64,000 nucleotides of DNA from an uncultured Draconibacterium sp. (lineage in GTDB: Bacteria > Bacteroidota > Bacteroidia > Bacteroidales > Prolixibacteraceae): assembly GCF_913060805.1 (NCBI RefSeq), contig NZ_CAJXTC010000026.1, forward strand, positions 1-64,000. The letters are read 5' to 3'. Position numbers and translations under genes: made by a program. The notes below the pieces were generated by a model. That model saw nothing but the letters and a program-made list of their open reading frames with translations. It did no database searches and was not told where the DNA came from. Below, one piece after another: positions 25,343 to 34,580 of this stretch (position 1 is its first letter; each line of letters opens with the position of its first letter).

Positions 25343-25373
25343 AAAATAGCCGTTCACTAAGAGCGGCTATTTT
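25343..25373 (+). terminator. Terminator of the SDR gene
   Basis: AAAATAGCCG and CGGCTATTTT form a perfect 10-bp stem with an 11-base loop, followed by C then TTTT. It could also serve the convergent acyltransferase gene. Confidence 0.85.
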
Positions 25374-25423
25374 CTTTTGAATTATTCTTCTATGATATTG
25401 AAAGTTGATTGTCGACTACAGAA

Positions 25424-26641
25424 TTAGGCAACCGTTGCTTTCTTTTCCAATGGCACTTGAATCGGCTCACGTTTCGGATGTAGCTTACGCGAATACTTTC
25501 GTCCGTTTAAAAACTTACCGATAAATGTTGCCCGAACAAAATAGTGGTAGGTGATCACACAAATGAGTGAAGTTAGCAGGAACACAAATAAAAATTTAAC
25601 GATTGCTGAAACATGCCATTGGGCAATTAATCCCGGGATTGTAGCAACTATCGACAAATGCAATAAATAGATCCAGTAGGATGAATCGGAATTATAACGC
25701 ATTAAATGCGAATGCCGGCTTCCGTAACGAATAAACAGGCCGGTAATTCCAAAAACAAATAACCACACTGCAACAGATTTAAAAACGATTGTTAATGCAA
25801 AGCCCAATGAACTGTAAAGAAAGAATTGGGTTGAGATAACCACCAGCGCCAGTATTGTAAAAGTCCAGTCGTATTTTTTAAAAGTATCGAGATGAGTCTT
25901 GGATTTAAATAAAATCCACCCGAAACCGTAAAAGAAAAAGTAGAAAAGAAATGTTTTCCAATCGGGCACCCAACTTGTTGAAGTTGCCACCCAGGTTGAA
26001 TTCATTATAAAAAGTAAAACAACGGTAAGGGCAGAAAACACCACTACTTTTAAAATTGGCTGATTCAGTATCCGGTTAAAAACATTTGTGCTCCAATTAG
26101 TAAACCGGGGAATACTTTCAAACAAATATCCTAATCCAAATGAAATTATGGAGATAAAAAACAGGTAATACAAAAACCATAGGTGAAAGGTTCGGGGAGG
26201 AATAAAAAGCAAGGGGTTCGAAAAGATCGCTAAAGAAGAAGCAAGCGGATTTTCAACACCGGCAAACACGCTTTTAGAGTAGGTAAAAGCAAAAATTATT
26301 GTCGGACTCAAAAGCACAATAAAAACAACGAAAGGGATAAATATGCGAGCAGTTCGATTCCAAAGCATCCTTCGGGGGCTACGTTCGAAAAACAACAAGG
26401 CTCCAAAAAATCCTGCAACTACAAAAAATATCGGCATCCTGAAATTGTGAATGACGTTTACAATGTAATCCATAATAAAACTTGTGCTTGACGCGTCTTT
26501 TATCGTCCAGGCATTTCCATAATTCAAAGTGCCATAAGTTATTGCCGTATGAAGAACCAACCCTAGTAACATCATTATTGCGCGCAATGAGTCCAGCGCA
26601 TGAATACGCTCCGTTTTGTTTCCGTGATCTGTTTTAATCAT
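25424..26641 (-). CDS. Membrane acyltransferase (acyltransferase-3/OpgC-like)
   Basis: A 405-residue integral membrane protein with about ten transmembrane helices. The N-terminal RIHALDSLRAIMMLLGLVLHTAITYG matches acyltransferase family 3, with the catalytic His in LVLH, and MPIFFVVAGFFGALLFFERSPRRMLWNR fits the second conserved block. These proteins acylate (often succinylate or acetylate) sugars or lipids at the inner membrane; OpgC-type glucan modification is one possibility. It is a single gene with no functional neighbour here, so the acceptor is unknown. Confidence 0.88.
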   Translation of the reverse strand: MIKTDHGNKTERIHALDSLRAIMMLLGLVLHTAITYGTLNYGNAWTIKDASSTSFIMDYIVNVIHNFRMPIFFVVAGFFGALLFFERSPRRMLWNRTARIFIPFVVFIVLLSPTIIFAFTYSKSVFAGVENPLASSLAIFSNPLLFIPPRTFHLWFLYYLFFISIISFGLGYLFESIPRFTNWSTNVFNRILNQPILKVVVFSALTVVLLFIMNSTWVATSTSWVPDWKTFLFYFFFYGFGWILFKSKTHLDTFKKYDWTFTILALVVISTQFFLYSSLGFALTIVFKSVAVWLFVFGITGLFIRYGSRHSHLMRYNSDSSYWIYLLHLSIVATIPGLIAQWHVSAIVKFLFVFLLTSLICVITYHYFVRATFIGKFLNGRKYSRKLHPKREPIQVPLEKKATVA

Positions 26642-27154
26642 AACTGCTAGCTTTTATAGTTAATACTTGCGCACTTATTCCAGACTTAATCTCTGATTGG
26701 CGTTCGGGAATGACAGTAAAGTATTTTGAAATGCGTGTGCGATGATCGATTTTCGAATCTTTAAAATGGTCCTAAATCGACAGTTCCGCCGTAAAGGCAA
26801 AAAATGAAGCCAAATTGTTTCGAAATTTCTTTTCGTGTGGGTGAAAGCCAGAACCATATAAAGATATTTAGATATTTATTTCTCAAGTTACAAACTATTT
26901 CCACCAAACGCAATAATATTCTCTTTTTCAGCTTTTTATGTTAATCCAAAAATTAAAAACAAAGCCACTACCTTAAAGTTTCAACCAACATCTACGATGT
27001 AGTTTTTCATGGCAAATTCGTAAATCTCTCTTCCGATTCGTGATGGTTTTAGTCCCGTTCGTGGTGAAATGCTAACCAACCGTATTCTTTTATTTCTCCC
27101 CCTTCTTTTTCCGAAGGATATTTGAAGTACGAAAACAATAAAACAGAAAAAACC
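26642..27154. other. Divergent intergenic region
   Basis: About 510 bases between the acyltransferase and TonB-receptor genes. A 60-codon minus-strand frame (26675-26857) begins MVLAFTHTKRNFETIWLHF, but it has no plausible family and may be part of a dispersed repeat. No clear promoter box was found. Confidence 0.4.
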
Positions 27155-29281
27155 ATGAAAACACTTTTATTCATACTCTTCCAATTTCTGATTCTGTTTG
27201 CTCATGCGCAGGTCAAAATCTCAGGAGTTGTACAATCTGAATCCGGAAGCCCGATTTCCGGGGTGAATATTTTTATTCAGGGAACTTACGACGGTACAAC
27301 AAGCGATAGTCTTGGTGTATTTACCTTTAAAACTGATGCTACCGGAGAACAAACATTAATTGCCAGTTGCGTAGGATTTGAAACCTACGGACAGGCGTTA
27401 AACATCGCAGGAGATGTTTCTGATATTAAAATCGTATTGATTGAGGAAATAAGCGAACTCGACGAAGTAATAATTAATGCCGGAACTTTTGAGGCCAGTG
27501 ACAAAAAGAAGTCGGTTGTTTTAAAACCGCTTGATGTGGCACTAACTGCAGGAGCCAATGGCGACATTTATGGTGCATTTGGTAAATTACCCGGCTCGCA
27601 AACGGTGGGCGAAGAAGGACGTCTTTTTGTTCGTGGAGGCGAAAGCTACGAAACCAAAACCTTTATGGATGGAATGTTGGTAAATACACCTTACTATTCA
27701 AAAATGCCCGATCTGCCCACACGAGGCCGGTTCTCCCCCATCCTTTTTAATGGTTCGGTATTTAGCACCGGAGGTTACTCTGCCGAATACGGGCAGGCAC
27801 TATCATCAATCGTAGCTTTAAATACCGTGGCACTTGAGCCTGAAACCAAATCGAGTATTTCAGTTCTTTCGGTTGGTTTGCAAGGTTCGCATGCAAAAAG
27901 ATGGGAAAATACGTCGCTGTCGGTCAGTGGCGAATACCTCAATACCACGCTCAGCAACAAGCTGTTCAAACAAAACGTTGAGTGGTTGCAAGAACCCGTT
28001 ATTGTTGGCTCAACGATGCTATTCCGACACAAAACCAGTGAAACCGGAATGCTTAAATCGTTTGCCACTTTTAACTACGACACTAGCAGCTTACTGTATG
28101 ATAACTTTGAGCAATCAGCATTACAGGAAGTTTCTTTGGGCAATAAAAATCTTTATTCGAACACCACCTATAACGAAATGCTGAATGATGACTGGATGAT
28201 ACAAACAGGTGCTGCGGTTAACATCGATCGCGAAAATATGGATGTCGATTCAGATGAAATCGCTACTTCGCGAAACAGCAGCCAGTTAAAACTTACCTTA
28301 TCCAATTATTCCGTAAAGGACGTAACCACAACCTTTGGTGCAGAAGCTTTAGCTTATAAATACGAACAAGACATTGATATGGATGGGAACTTCAACCTTT
28401 CATTCAACAACAACCTGTTTGCCGGCTTTGCCGAATCGGAGTGGAAAGTAATAAAAAGCTTTGCGCTGAAAGCCGGTCTGCGAACCGAATATAATTCGCT
28501 GATCGATGAAATAAATATTGTTCCCCGTCTTTCGGCAGCGGTAAAAACGAGCAAAAACAGTCAGCTTTCTGCGGCTTACGGAAAGTTCTTTCAGAATCCG
28601 GGCGACGATTATCTGAAATTCACTGACGAGCTGGCACCAGAAACATCAAGCCACTCTATTTTAACCTGGCAATATAAAAAAGACAGCCGCACGTTACGAA
28701 TTGAAGCCTACAATAAAAACTATTCCGATCTGGTAAAATTTGATGAAGAATTTTCTGCCGAACCAGGAAATTACAATAATACAGGTAGTGGCTATTCCAG
28801 AGGAATCGATGTGTTTTGGCGCGACCAGAAACAGTTTGGAAAAGCCGATTACTGGGTTTCCTATTCGTTGATCGATTCAAAACGAAATTACCGCGATTAC
28901 CCGGTAAAGGTCACTCCTCACTACGTTTCAAAACACAACCTCTCGGTGGTTTACAAGCAGTATTTTACAAAGATCAATTCCTTTATTTCGGGCTCCTACA
29001 CTTTTGCCAGCGGACGTCCTTTCAACAATCCAAACACTCCCGAATTTATGGCCGGTAAAACCAAAACCTACAACGATTTGAGTTTTGGATTCACGCACCT
29101 ATTTTACCTTTTCAATACGCAAACCGTGGCACACGTAATCGTAAACAATACGTTGGGCTTTAACAATGTATTTGGCTACAACTACGCACAAACACCCGAC
29201 AACAATGGTGTTTATCAATCGCAACCCATCATTCCGGGACAAAAACGACTCATTGTATTTCTACTATCATTTCAATTATAA
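27155..29281 (+). CDS. TonB-dependent receptor with carboxypeptidase-like N-terminal domain
   Basis: I chose the ATG at 27155, giving signal peptide MKTLLFILFQFLILFAHAQ; a TTG at 27122 would add 11 unlikely residues. Order of domains: carboxypeptidase-regulatory-like domain (VKISGVVQSESGSPISGVNIFIQGT, about 20-105), plug (about 110-220, with GRLFVRGGESYETKTFMDGMLV and STGGYSAEYGQALSSIVAL) and a beta-barrel to the C-terminus, ending in the aromatic LLSFQL. It is about 708 residues, smaller than SusC proteins, and has no SusD partner; a TPR lipid-free exported protein follows 18 bases later. The substrate is unknown. Confidence 0.92.
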   Translation: MKTLLFILFQFLILFAHAQVKISGVVQSESGSPISGVNIFIQGTYDGTTSDSLGVFTFKTDATGEQTLIASCVGFETYGQALNIAGDVSDIKIVLIEEISELDEVIINAGTFEASDKKKSVVLKPLDVALTAGANGDIYGAFGKLPGSQTVGEEGRLFVRGGESYETKTFMDGMLVNTPYYSKMPDLPTRGRFSPILFNGSVFSTGGYSAEYGQALSSIVALNTVALEPETKSSISVLSVGLQGSHAKRWENTSLSVSGEYLNTTLSNKLFKQNVEWLQEPVIVGSTMLFRHKTSETGMLKSFATFNYDTSSLLYDNFEQSALQEVSLGNKNLYSNTTYNEMLNDDWMIQTGAAVNIDRENMDVDSDEIATSRNSSQLKLTLSNYSVKDVTTTFGAEALAYKYEQDIDMDGNFNLSFNNNLFAGFAESEWKVIKSFALKAGLRTEYNSLIDEINIVPRLSAAVKTSKNSQLSAAYGKFFQNPGDDYLKFTDELAPETSSHSILTWQYKKDSRTLRIEAYNKNYSDLVKFDEEFSAEPGNYNNTGSGYSRGIDVFWRDQKQFGKADYWVSYSLIDSKRNYRDYPVKVTPHYVSKHNLSVVYKQYFTKINSFISGSYTFASGRPFNNPNTPEFMAGKTKTYNDLSFGFTHLFYLFNTQTVAHVIVNNTLGFNNVFGYNYAQTPDNNGVYQSQPIIPGQKRLIVFLLSFQL

Positions 29282-29299
29282 ACTTTAAAATTAAATCAC

Positions 29300-29932
29300 A
29301 TGAAAACTTTATTAACACTTATTTTTAGTTTGGTAGTTTTAACTGTCGCAGCACAGGGAAACAATTACGAGGCAGCGATGACAGCAGCCCTCGAAAAAAT
29401 GAACAGTTCGGAAACTGTAGCCAACTTTCAGGAGGCAGCAAATACTTTTGAACGAATCAGCATGACCGAAACAAGAGAATGGCTGCCGTTGTACTATGCA
29501 TCGTATTCAATGATCGTGATCAGCTACATCGACCAGGATGTGAACAAGAAAGATGCTTATCTGGATAAAGCGCAGCAATTTTTGGACAAAGCATTAAAAA
29601 TTGCGCCCAACGAATCGGAATTATATTCGCTTCAGGCATTTCTTTATCCGTCGCGGATTACAGTTGATCCAATGACCAGAGGAATGGAATACATGCCCAA
29701 AATGAATGCAGCGCTCGACAAAGCAATTGCACTAAATCCAGAAAATCCAAGAAGTTATTATTTGCGCGCAGTTACGCTATTTAACACGCCCGAACAATTT
29801 GGTGGCGGCGCAGAAGTTGCCCGTCCTCATTTTGAAACAGCAAAAGAGAAATTCGACAAGTTCGAACCAAAATCACCGCTTCATCCGAACTGGGGTAAAG
29901 AAATCAATGAAATGGAGATGCAGAAACTTTAA
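29300..29932 (+). CDS. Exported TPR protein paired with TonB-dependent receptor
   Basis: A 210-residue exported protein (signal peptide ending VAAQG). The mature part has TPR-like helix pairs: KKDAYLDKAQQFLDKALKIAPNESELYSLQ (about 92-121) and MNAALDKAIALNPENPRSYYLRAV (about 135-158). It starts 18 bases after the TonB-dependent receptor gene, so they form one operon and probably work together in uptake. It runs convergently into rimO with six bases between the stops. Confidence 0.85.
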   Translation: MKTLLTLIFSLVVLTVAAQGNNYEAAMTAALEKMNSSETVANFQEAANTFERISMTETREWLPLYYASYSMIVISYIDQDVNKKDAYLDKAQQFLDKALKIAPNESELYSLQAFLYPSRITVDPMTRGMEYMPKMNAALDKAIALNPENPRSYYLRAVTLFNTPEQFGGGAEVARPHFETAKEKFDKFEPKSPLHPNWGKEINEMEMQKL

Positions 29933-29938
29933 GTTACT

Positions 29939-31234
29939 CTAAATCAATTCTCCGTACAAGTCATAATCTTCGGCACCTGTTATTTTCACTTTAACAATGG
30001 TGCCGTTTTTTATTTCATCGTCGGTAGTAATATAAACTTCTCCGTCAACCTCAGGCGAATCAAATTCGGTACGTCCAACGTAATAATCGCTCTCTTTTCG
30101 GTCGATAATCACATCGAACTCCTTCCCTATTTTTTGTTGGTTAAGTTCGGCTGAAATGTATTGCTGTACTTCCATAATTTCGTCGGCACGCCCTTGTTTT
30201 ACTTCGTCTGGCAAATTGTCTTCGAATTTATTAGCAGCATAAGTACCATCTTCATCCGAGTAAGGGAAAACACCAAGTCGGCCAAATTTCTGCTCCTGCA
30301 CAAATGCCTTCAACTCTTCAAAGTCTTCCTCGGTTTCGCCTGGGAATCCAACAAGCATGGTTGTGCGAATAACTACTCCCGGTACTTCTTCTTTTATTTT
30401 GGCAATTAAAGCTTCTGTTTCTTCGCGGGTAACATGACGCAACATATTTTTCAGCACGCGATTTGAAATGTGCTGCAATGGCATATCAAGGTATTTGCAC
30501 ACTTTTGGATTTTCGCGCATTACCGGCAAAATCTCCATCGGGAATTTGGTCGGATACAAATAATGCAAACGAATCCACTCAATTCCTTCCACTTCCGAAA
30601 CCTGATTGATCAATTCTGCCAGTTGGTTTTTTCCGTACAGATCAATTCCGTAATACGAAAGATCTTGGGCAATCAGCAACAATTCTTTCACTCCTTTTTT
30701 GGCCAGGTAACGGGCTTCCATCACCAGGCTTTCGATGGTGCGTGATTGGTGTCGCCCCGTCATTTTTGGGATGGCACAGAAAGAACAAGAACGGTTACAA
30801 CCTTCCGATATCTTCAGATAAGCAAAATGCGATGGCGTGGTAATTTTACGCTCGTAAATATACTCGGGCGCATAGGTAACTTTCAGCTCTTCAACCATGG
30901 CTTTCATATCGAACTTACCAAAGTATTTATCTACTTCGGGTAGTTCATTCTCCAGCTCGTTGTGGTAACGCTCCGAGAGACATCCCATAACGTAAAGCTT
31001 GTCGATTTCGCCACGTTTTTTAGCCTCGGCGTAATCCAGAATCATATCAATCGATTCCTGCTTGGCATCGTGAATAAAACCACAGGTATTTACAAATACT
31101 GCATCAAAATTGGTTTCGTTTGAATCGTGTAATACTTCAAATTTCCCCTTCTGCAACTGGTTCAATAAAACCTCCGAATCAACCAGGTTTTTCGAACATC
31201 CCATGGTTACCACATTTACCCTTTTCTTCGCCAT
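29939..31234 (-). CDS. rimO: Ribosomal protein S12 methylthiotransferase RimO
   Basis: A 431-residue radical-SAM enzyme with two Fe-S clusters that adds a methylthio group to a conserved Asp of ribosomal protein S12. The UPF0004 domain has three cysteines (VTMGCSKNLVDSE at 13, VNTCGF near 51, VMGCLSERY near 85). The radical-SAM domain has the CNRSCSFCAIP motif (about 147) and GFPGETEEDF. A TRAM domain forms the last 65 residues. KNLVDSE and GRHQSRTIESLV distinguish RimO from MiaB. The length is normal. Confidence 0.97.
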   Translation of the reverse strand: MAKKRVNVVTMGCSKNLVDSEVLLNQLQKGKFEVLHDSNETNFDAVFVNTCGFIHDAKQESIDMILDYAEAKKRGEIDKLYVMGCLSERYHNELENELPEVDKYFGKFDMKAMVEELKVTYAPEYIYERKITTPSHFAYLKISEGCNRSCSFCAIPKMTGRHQSRTIESLVMEARYLAKKGVKELLLIAQDLSYYGIDLYGKNQLAELINQVSEVEGIEWIRLHYLYPTKFPMEILPVMRENPKVCKYLDMPLQHISNRVLKNMLRHVTREETEALIAKIKEEVPGVVIRTTMLVGFPGETEEDFEELKAFVQEQKFGRLGVFPYSDEDGTYAANKFEDNLPDEVKQGRADEIMEVQQYISAELNQQKIGKEFDVIIDRKESDYYVGRTEFDSPEVDGEVYITTDDEIKNGTIVKVKITGAEDYDLYGELI

Positions 31235-31363
31235 AATTTTTCTTGTTTCTTTTCCGGCTGCAAAGTAAAGATAAATTTGTCTGAATTAAGAAAGTATAAG
31301 CGACTAACTACTGAAATATAACACATGTAAATAATCGTTTTCCGAGCCTTTTCAATCACCAAT

Positions 31364-31379
31364 CAATAAATATTTATTG
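31364..31379. promoter_or_regulatory. Palindrome upstream of the DUF2975-XRE operon
   Basis: CAATAAATATTTATTG is a perfect 16-base palindrome, about 50 bases upstream of the ATG at 31431. A related half-site (CAATAATTATTTATTT) follows at once. It is a natural operator candidate for the XRE-type repressor encoded by the second gene of the operon. Confidence 0.5.
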
Positions 31380-31430
31380 TTTTTCAATAATTATTTATTT
31401 AATTTGCATAAAAACATTAAAACAACTACC

Positions 31431-31967
31431 ATGAAAAAGATGGGAAAAACTCAAACCGAACAAGTTTTGATTTTTATGAAGATATTGGCATGGATAGCAT
31501 TCTTCGGATTTGCTGTTGCGGCTGGAGCTACACTTTTCATTTATACAGTAAGTGTTTGGAATCCAGATGCCGCAAGCCACCTATATGATGGAATAAATCT
31601 GTATGATCTAAGGCAAACCAGTTTATTGAAATATTCAATCACTATGTTCCTCTTAATATTAACTAATGCAATGAAAGCTTATGTTTGGTGGATGGTTGTT
31701 AAACTCATTAATAATTTAAAAATATCTAATCCATTTACCCGAATAATTGCATACAACCTCGCAAAAATAAGTTATACGTTATTCGCCATTTGGATATTAT
31801 CGGTAACTGCCGGTGGCTTTTTTGCATGGATGGGTGACATAGCCGGCAACCTGAATGCTAACTGGAAGCACGGACAATTTTTGTTTATGGCTTGTCTGGT
31901 GTTTATTATTTTCCAGATTTTCAAGAGAGGTATAGAAATTCAGTCAGAAAACGATTTAACCGTTTAA
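31431..31967 (+). CDS. DUF2975 membrane protein
   Basis: I chose the ATG at 31431 (MKKMGKTQTEQVLIF), because the longer frame adds 18 unlikely residues from AT-rich leader. The 178-residue protein has four predicted transmembrane helices (about 12-37, 66-90, 107-133 and 145-165), with the KISNPFTRIIAYNLAKISYTLFAIWIL segment typical of DUF2975. Members are almost always paired with a small XRE regulator, as here (3 bases apart). The function is unknown; the pair may form a membrane-linked regulatory switch. Confidence 0.85.
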   Translation: MKKMGKTQTEQVLIFMKILAWIAFFGFAVAAGATLFIYTVSVWNPDAASHLYDGINLYDLRQTSLLKYSITMFLLILTNAMKAYVWWMVVKLINNLKISNPFTRIIAYNLAKISYTLFAIWILSVTAGGFFAWMGDIAGNLNANWKHGQFLFMACLVFIIFQIFKRGIEIQSENDLTV

Positions 31968-31970
31968 GCC

Positions 31971-32180
31971 ATGCCAATAATTGTAAACCTTGATGTAATG
32001 ATGGCGCGACGCAAAATGTCGCTAAACGAACTTTCAGAGAAAGTAAACATCACACTGGCCAACCTTTCAATACTAAAAACCGGCAAAGCTAAAGCAGTTC
32101 GTTTCAGCACACTGGAAGCTATTTGCGAGGCGCTGGATTGTCAACCCGGTGATATCTTGGAATATGTAGAGGAAAAATAA
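31971..32180 (+). CDS. Small XRE/Cro-CI family transcriptional regulator
   Basis: A 69-residue protein that is nearly all one helix-turn-helix domain: VNLDVMMARRKMSLNELSEKVNITLANLSILKTGKAKAVRFSTLEAICEALDCQPGDILEY. This matches the YozG/HTH_26 group of Cro/CI regulators that accompany DUF2975 proteins. It starts 3 bases after the membrane protein stop codon. It probably represses its own operon, and a palindrome at 31364-31379 is a candidate site. Confidence 0.93.
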   Translation: MPIIVNLDVMMARRKMSLNELSEKVNITLANLSILKTGKAKAVRFSTLEAICEALDCQPGDILEYVEEK

Positions 32181-32205
32181 CTTGCCTGATCCGCTTCGTG
32201 TTTTC

Positions 32206-32288
32206 TGTCATCTCGACGAAAGTGCGAGGAGAGATCTGTTACCGCAGCGCAAAACAGTAACAGATTCCTCTCTACGTTCGAAATGACA
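32206..32288. repeat. REP-like intergenic inverted-repeat element
   Basis: Two imperfect arms, TGTCATCTCGACGAAAGTG onward and its near reverse complement ending TTCGAAATGACA, flank a short core and can fold into a long hairpin of about 83 bases. GTCATnTCGA-type palindromic elements are widespread between genes in Bacteroidota genomes, from memory. It lies between two convergent genes and may also act as a terminator. A 61-codon minus-strand frame across it is an artefact. Confidence 0.65.
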
Positions 32289-32326
32289 ATCAGACTTCTA
32301 ATATTTGTATAAGCAGGATACACCAA

Positions 32327-33202
32327 CTATTGCTTTGTCTTCAACGGATCAGCCGCTTCCTTAAAAAACTGCTCTTGCAAAGTAGGTACAACTGTGTCGG
32401 CTTTTACCAGCTGAATCATTTCTACCAACTGATCTACCGTATGGTTAATCCATAATTCGCCAGCTTCAGCATTGGCATCCCAGGCTTCTCCACCGTAATG
32501 ATTCGGATAACTGGCATACCACCAAATTCCGGTATAAACATATTTTAGTGCATTCATCCGGTCCTGATCAACACCCGATTGATCTTTGGCCCTATCAACA
32601 TGCACCACATCGGGCACTGTAGCCAACATTTTTGATGTCTCGCTGTTTCCGGCATGCTCATCAAACGGATCATGACGTGTTAAAGCTTCAGCTTTTTCAT
32701 CCAACTCCTTGTCACCCTCCGGACGAAACCAATAAAGTGAATAGCCACGTGGCTCAGAAAGTTGTGCCATTCCAAAATAATTTAGAAAAGCATTGTTGCC
32801 GCCATGTCCGTTTACAATTATTATTTTCTCAAAACCATTGCGGTGCAATTCGTCTAATGTTTCCTGCAACACTTTCCAAATCAATTCGGGCGAATACGAA
32901 ATGGTACCGGGCTGATGACGCGCTTCGTTAATCTGGCTAAAATAATACCACGGAAAAACCACCGTATATTCCTGCTCCGCTGCGCGAAGCGAATATTCAC
33001 GCGACATGTATAAATCGGTGCCTAAAGGCAATTGAGGACCGTGTTTCTCCATTACTCCAATCGGAATAATGCAGGTTTTAGCACTCTTTTCAACAGCTTT
33101 AACAAAATCAGGTGCGGTTAATTCTTCCAGGCGATACGATAAATCCTGGGCGTAAACAAACGAAGTGATGGCCAAAAGCAACAAGGTTGCAACTTTTTTC
33201 AT
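32327..33202 (-). CDS. Secreted creatininase-family amidohydrolase
   Basis: A 291-residue protein with a signal peptide (1-18, ending FVYAQ), unusual because most creatininase-family enzymes are cytoplasmic. The metal-binding motifs are present: IPIGVMEKHGPQLPLGTDLY (Glu, His, Asp), INEARHQPGTIS, IIIVNGHGGNNAFL and DEHAGNSETSKMLA. The family hydrolyses creatinine or cyclic amides, or the formamide of riboflavin precursors. The natural substrate here is unknown. It is a single gene. Confidence 0.88.
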   Translation of the reverse strand: MKKVATLLLLAITSFVYAQDLSYRLEELTAPDFVKAVEKSAKTCIIPIGVMEKHGPQLPLGTDLYMSREYSLRAAEQEYTVVFPWYYFSQINEARHQPGTISYSPELIWKVLQETLDELHRNGFEKIIIVNGHGGNNAFLNYFGMAQLSEPRGYSLYWFRPEGDKELDEKAEALTRHDPFDEHAGNSETSKMLATVPDVVHVDRAKDQSGVDQDRMNALKYVYTGIWWYASYPNHYGGEAWDANAEAGELWINHTVDQLVEMIQLVKADTVVPTLQEQFFKEAADPLKTKQ

Positions 33203-33293
33203 AGGTCTTAGGTTTTAGTTAATATTTCCATAAAAATAGATTCTTGGAAACATTTTAGCAACGATTTTCTATTTTTATCGATAAACTTACAAC

Positions 33294-34580
33294 ATGCCAG
33301 TAGTAATTGCACATAGTCATTTAAATCCCGGTGGTGTTACCCGCATCATCGAATCGCAGATCGACAGCCTTGAGGGAGAAGAGATAAAAGTTTTGGTAGG
33401 CGCTTGCCCCGATGCCAGTATGATAACGTCGAAAAATGCCGAACTCCATATTATTCCCGAACTCAACTATCTCGAGCGCCGGCAATACACAGAGGAGGAA
33501 GCAAAAGAAATATTGCACAAAGTACATGGTGAAATTCGTCAACACCTCACTCCCGATACTGTTCTGCACTTTCATAATCTTAATCTCGGAAAGAATCCGA
33601 TTGTTACTTATGCCGTTTATTTGCTGGCAAAAGAAGGTGTAAAGGTGTTTAACCACGCTCATGATTTTGCCGAAGACCGCCCCAGTAATTATTCGTTTCT
33701 GGAAGAAATTATCTATGGTAATTTTTCGCAAAATATCGACGAAGTGCTTTACCCAAAACTGCCCAACTATCAGTTCGGTGTGTTGAATTCATTTGATTTC
33801 GACCGATTGAAAGAATTGGGAGTAACGGAAGACCGTATTGAGTGGTTGCCAAACCCGGTAACTTTTAATGCGTCGGATGACCTGCCCGAAAAAGCAGATG
33901 CCAAACAAGCCGTTTGCGAAGAGCTGAATATCGATGCAAAAAAACTGTTGGTTACATATCCGGTGCGTGTTATTCAACGAAAAAATATTGGCGAGTTTAT
34001 TCTGCTTTCCATACTGTTCCGCCACCGTGCGAATTTCGCGGTAACGCAACCACCACAAAATCCGGTTGAGATTGAAATGTATAACCAATGGCTGAAATTC
34101 TGTAACAAGAATGAAATTGACATTGTGTTTGAAGCGGGCCAAAAAGTAAACTTCGAGAAATTACTGCGAGGAAGCGATTTCTGCGTCACCACCAGTTATA
34201 AAGAAGGTTTTGGAATGGTGTACCTCGAACCCTGGTTACTTGATACCCCCGTGGTTGGCCGCGACATCGATTTTATAACCCGCGATTTTAAAGACGATGG
34301 TTTTAGTTTTCCCACGCTATACTACAAGTTAAATATTCCCGGAATTAAAACTGACTTCAAAGATCTGAACTTAAAAATGCAGATGGAGATCATTTCCGGA
34401 GTTCTTAGCGAAAAGATAGAAAAACACAAACTGTTTGAACAAAATCCCATCTTAAACACTCTATTTAGTGACGTATCGTCACATGTAACAGAAAAAAACA
34501 AGACAATTATCAAAAACAACTATTCTTTACAGGGATATGGAATTAAACTTCAGAAACGATATAAAAAAATGGTTGGATAG
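33294..34580 (+). CDS. Glycosyltransferase, GT4-like
   Basis: A 428-residue cytoplasmic GT-B glycosyltransferase. The start IAHSHLNPGGVTRIIESQ is a nucleotide-sugar glycosyltransferase N-domain, and the C-domain has the family signature TSYKEGFGMVYLEPWLLDTPVVG with the paired Glu residues (E-x7-E). It is the first gene of an operon with a HAD phosphatase, a second GT4 enzyme, a GT81-like enzyme and a GH13 phosphorylase. The end overlaps the HAD gene by 44 bases, so expression is coupled. The donor and acceptor are unknown; the operon suggests a small sugar conjugate rather than a polysaccharide. Confidence 0.87.
   Translation: MPVVIAHSHLNPGGVTRIIESQIDSLEGEEIKVLVGACPDASMITSKNAELHIIPELNYLERRQYTEEEAKEILHKVHGEIRQHLTPDTVLHFHNLNLGKNPIVTYAVYLLAKEGVKVFNHAHDFAEDRPSNYSFLEEIIYGNFSQNIDEVLYPKLPNYQFGVLNSFDFDRLKELGVTEDRIEWLPNPVTFNASDDLPEKADAKQAVCEELNIDAKKLLVTYPVRVIQRKNIGEFILLSILFRHRANFAVTQPPQNPVEIEMYNQWLKFCNKNEIDIVFEAGQKVNFEKLLRGSDFCVTTSYKEGFGMVYLEPWLLDTPVVGRDIDFITRDFKDDGFSFPTLYYKLNIPGIKTDFKDLNLKMQMEIISGVLSEKIEKHKLFEQNPILNTLFSDVSSHVTEKNKTIIKNNYSLQGYGIKLQKRYKKMVG

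Noticed and set aside
26675-26857. 60-codon minus-strand open frame
   Set aside because: No start context or family; may be part of a dispersed repeat but I cannot show a second copy in the window.
32141-32326. 61-codon minus-strand open frame
   Set aside because: It runs through the REP-like hairpin element and is explained by that repeat.
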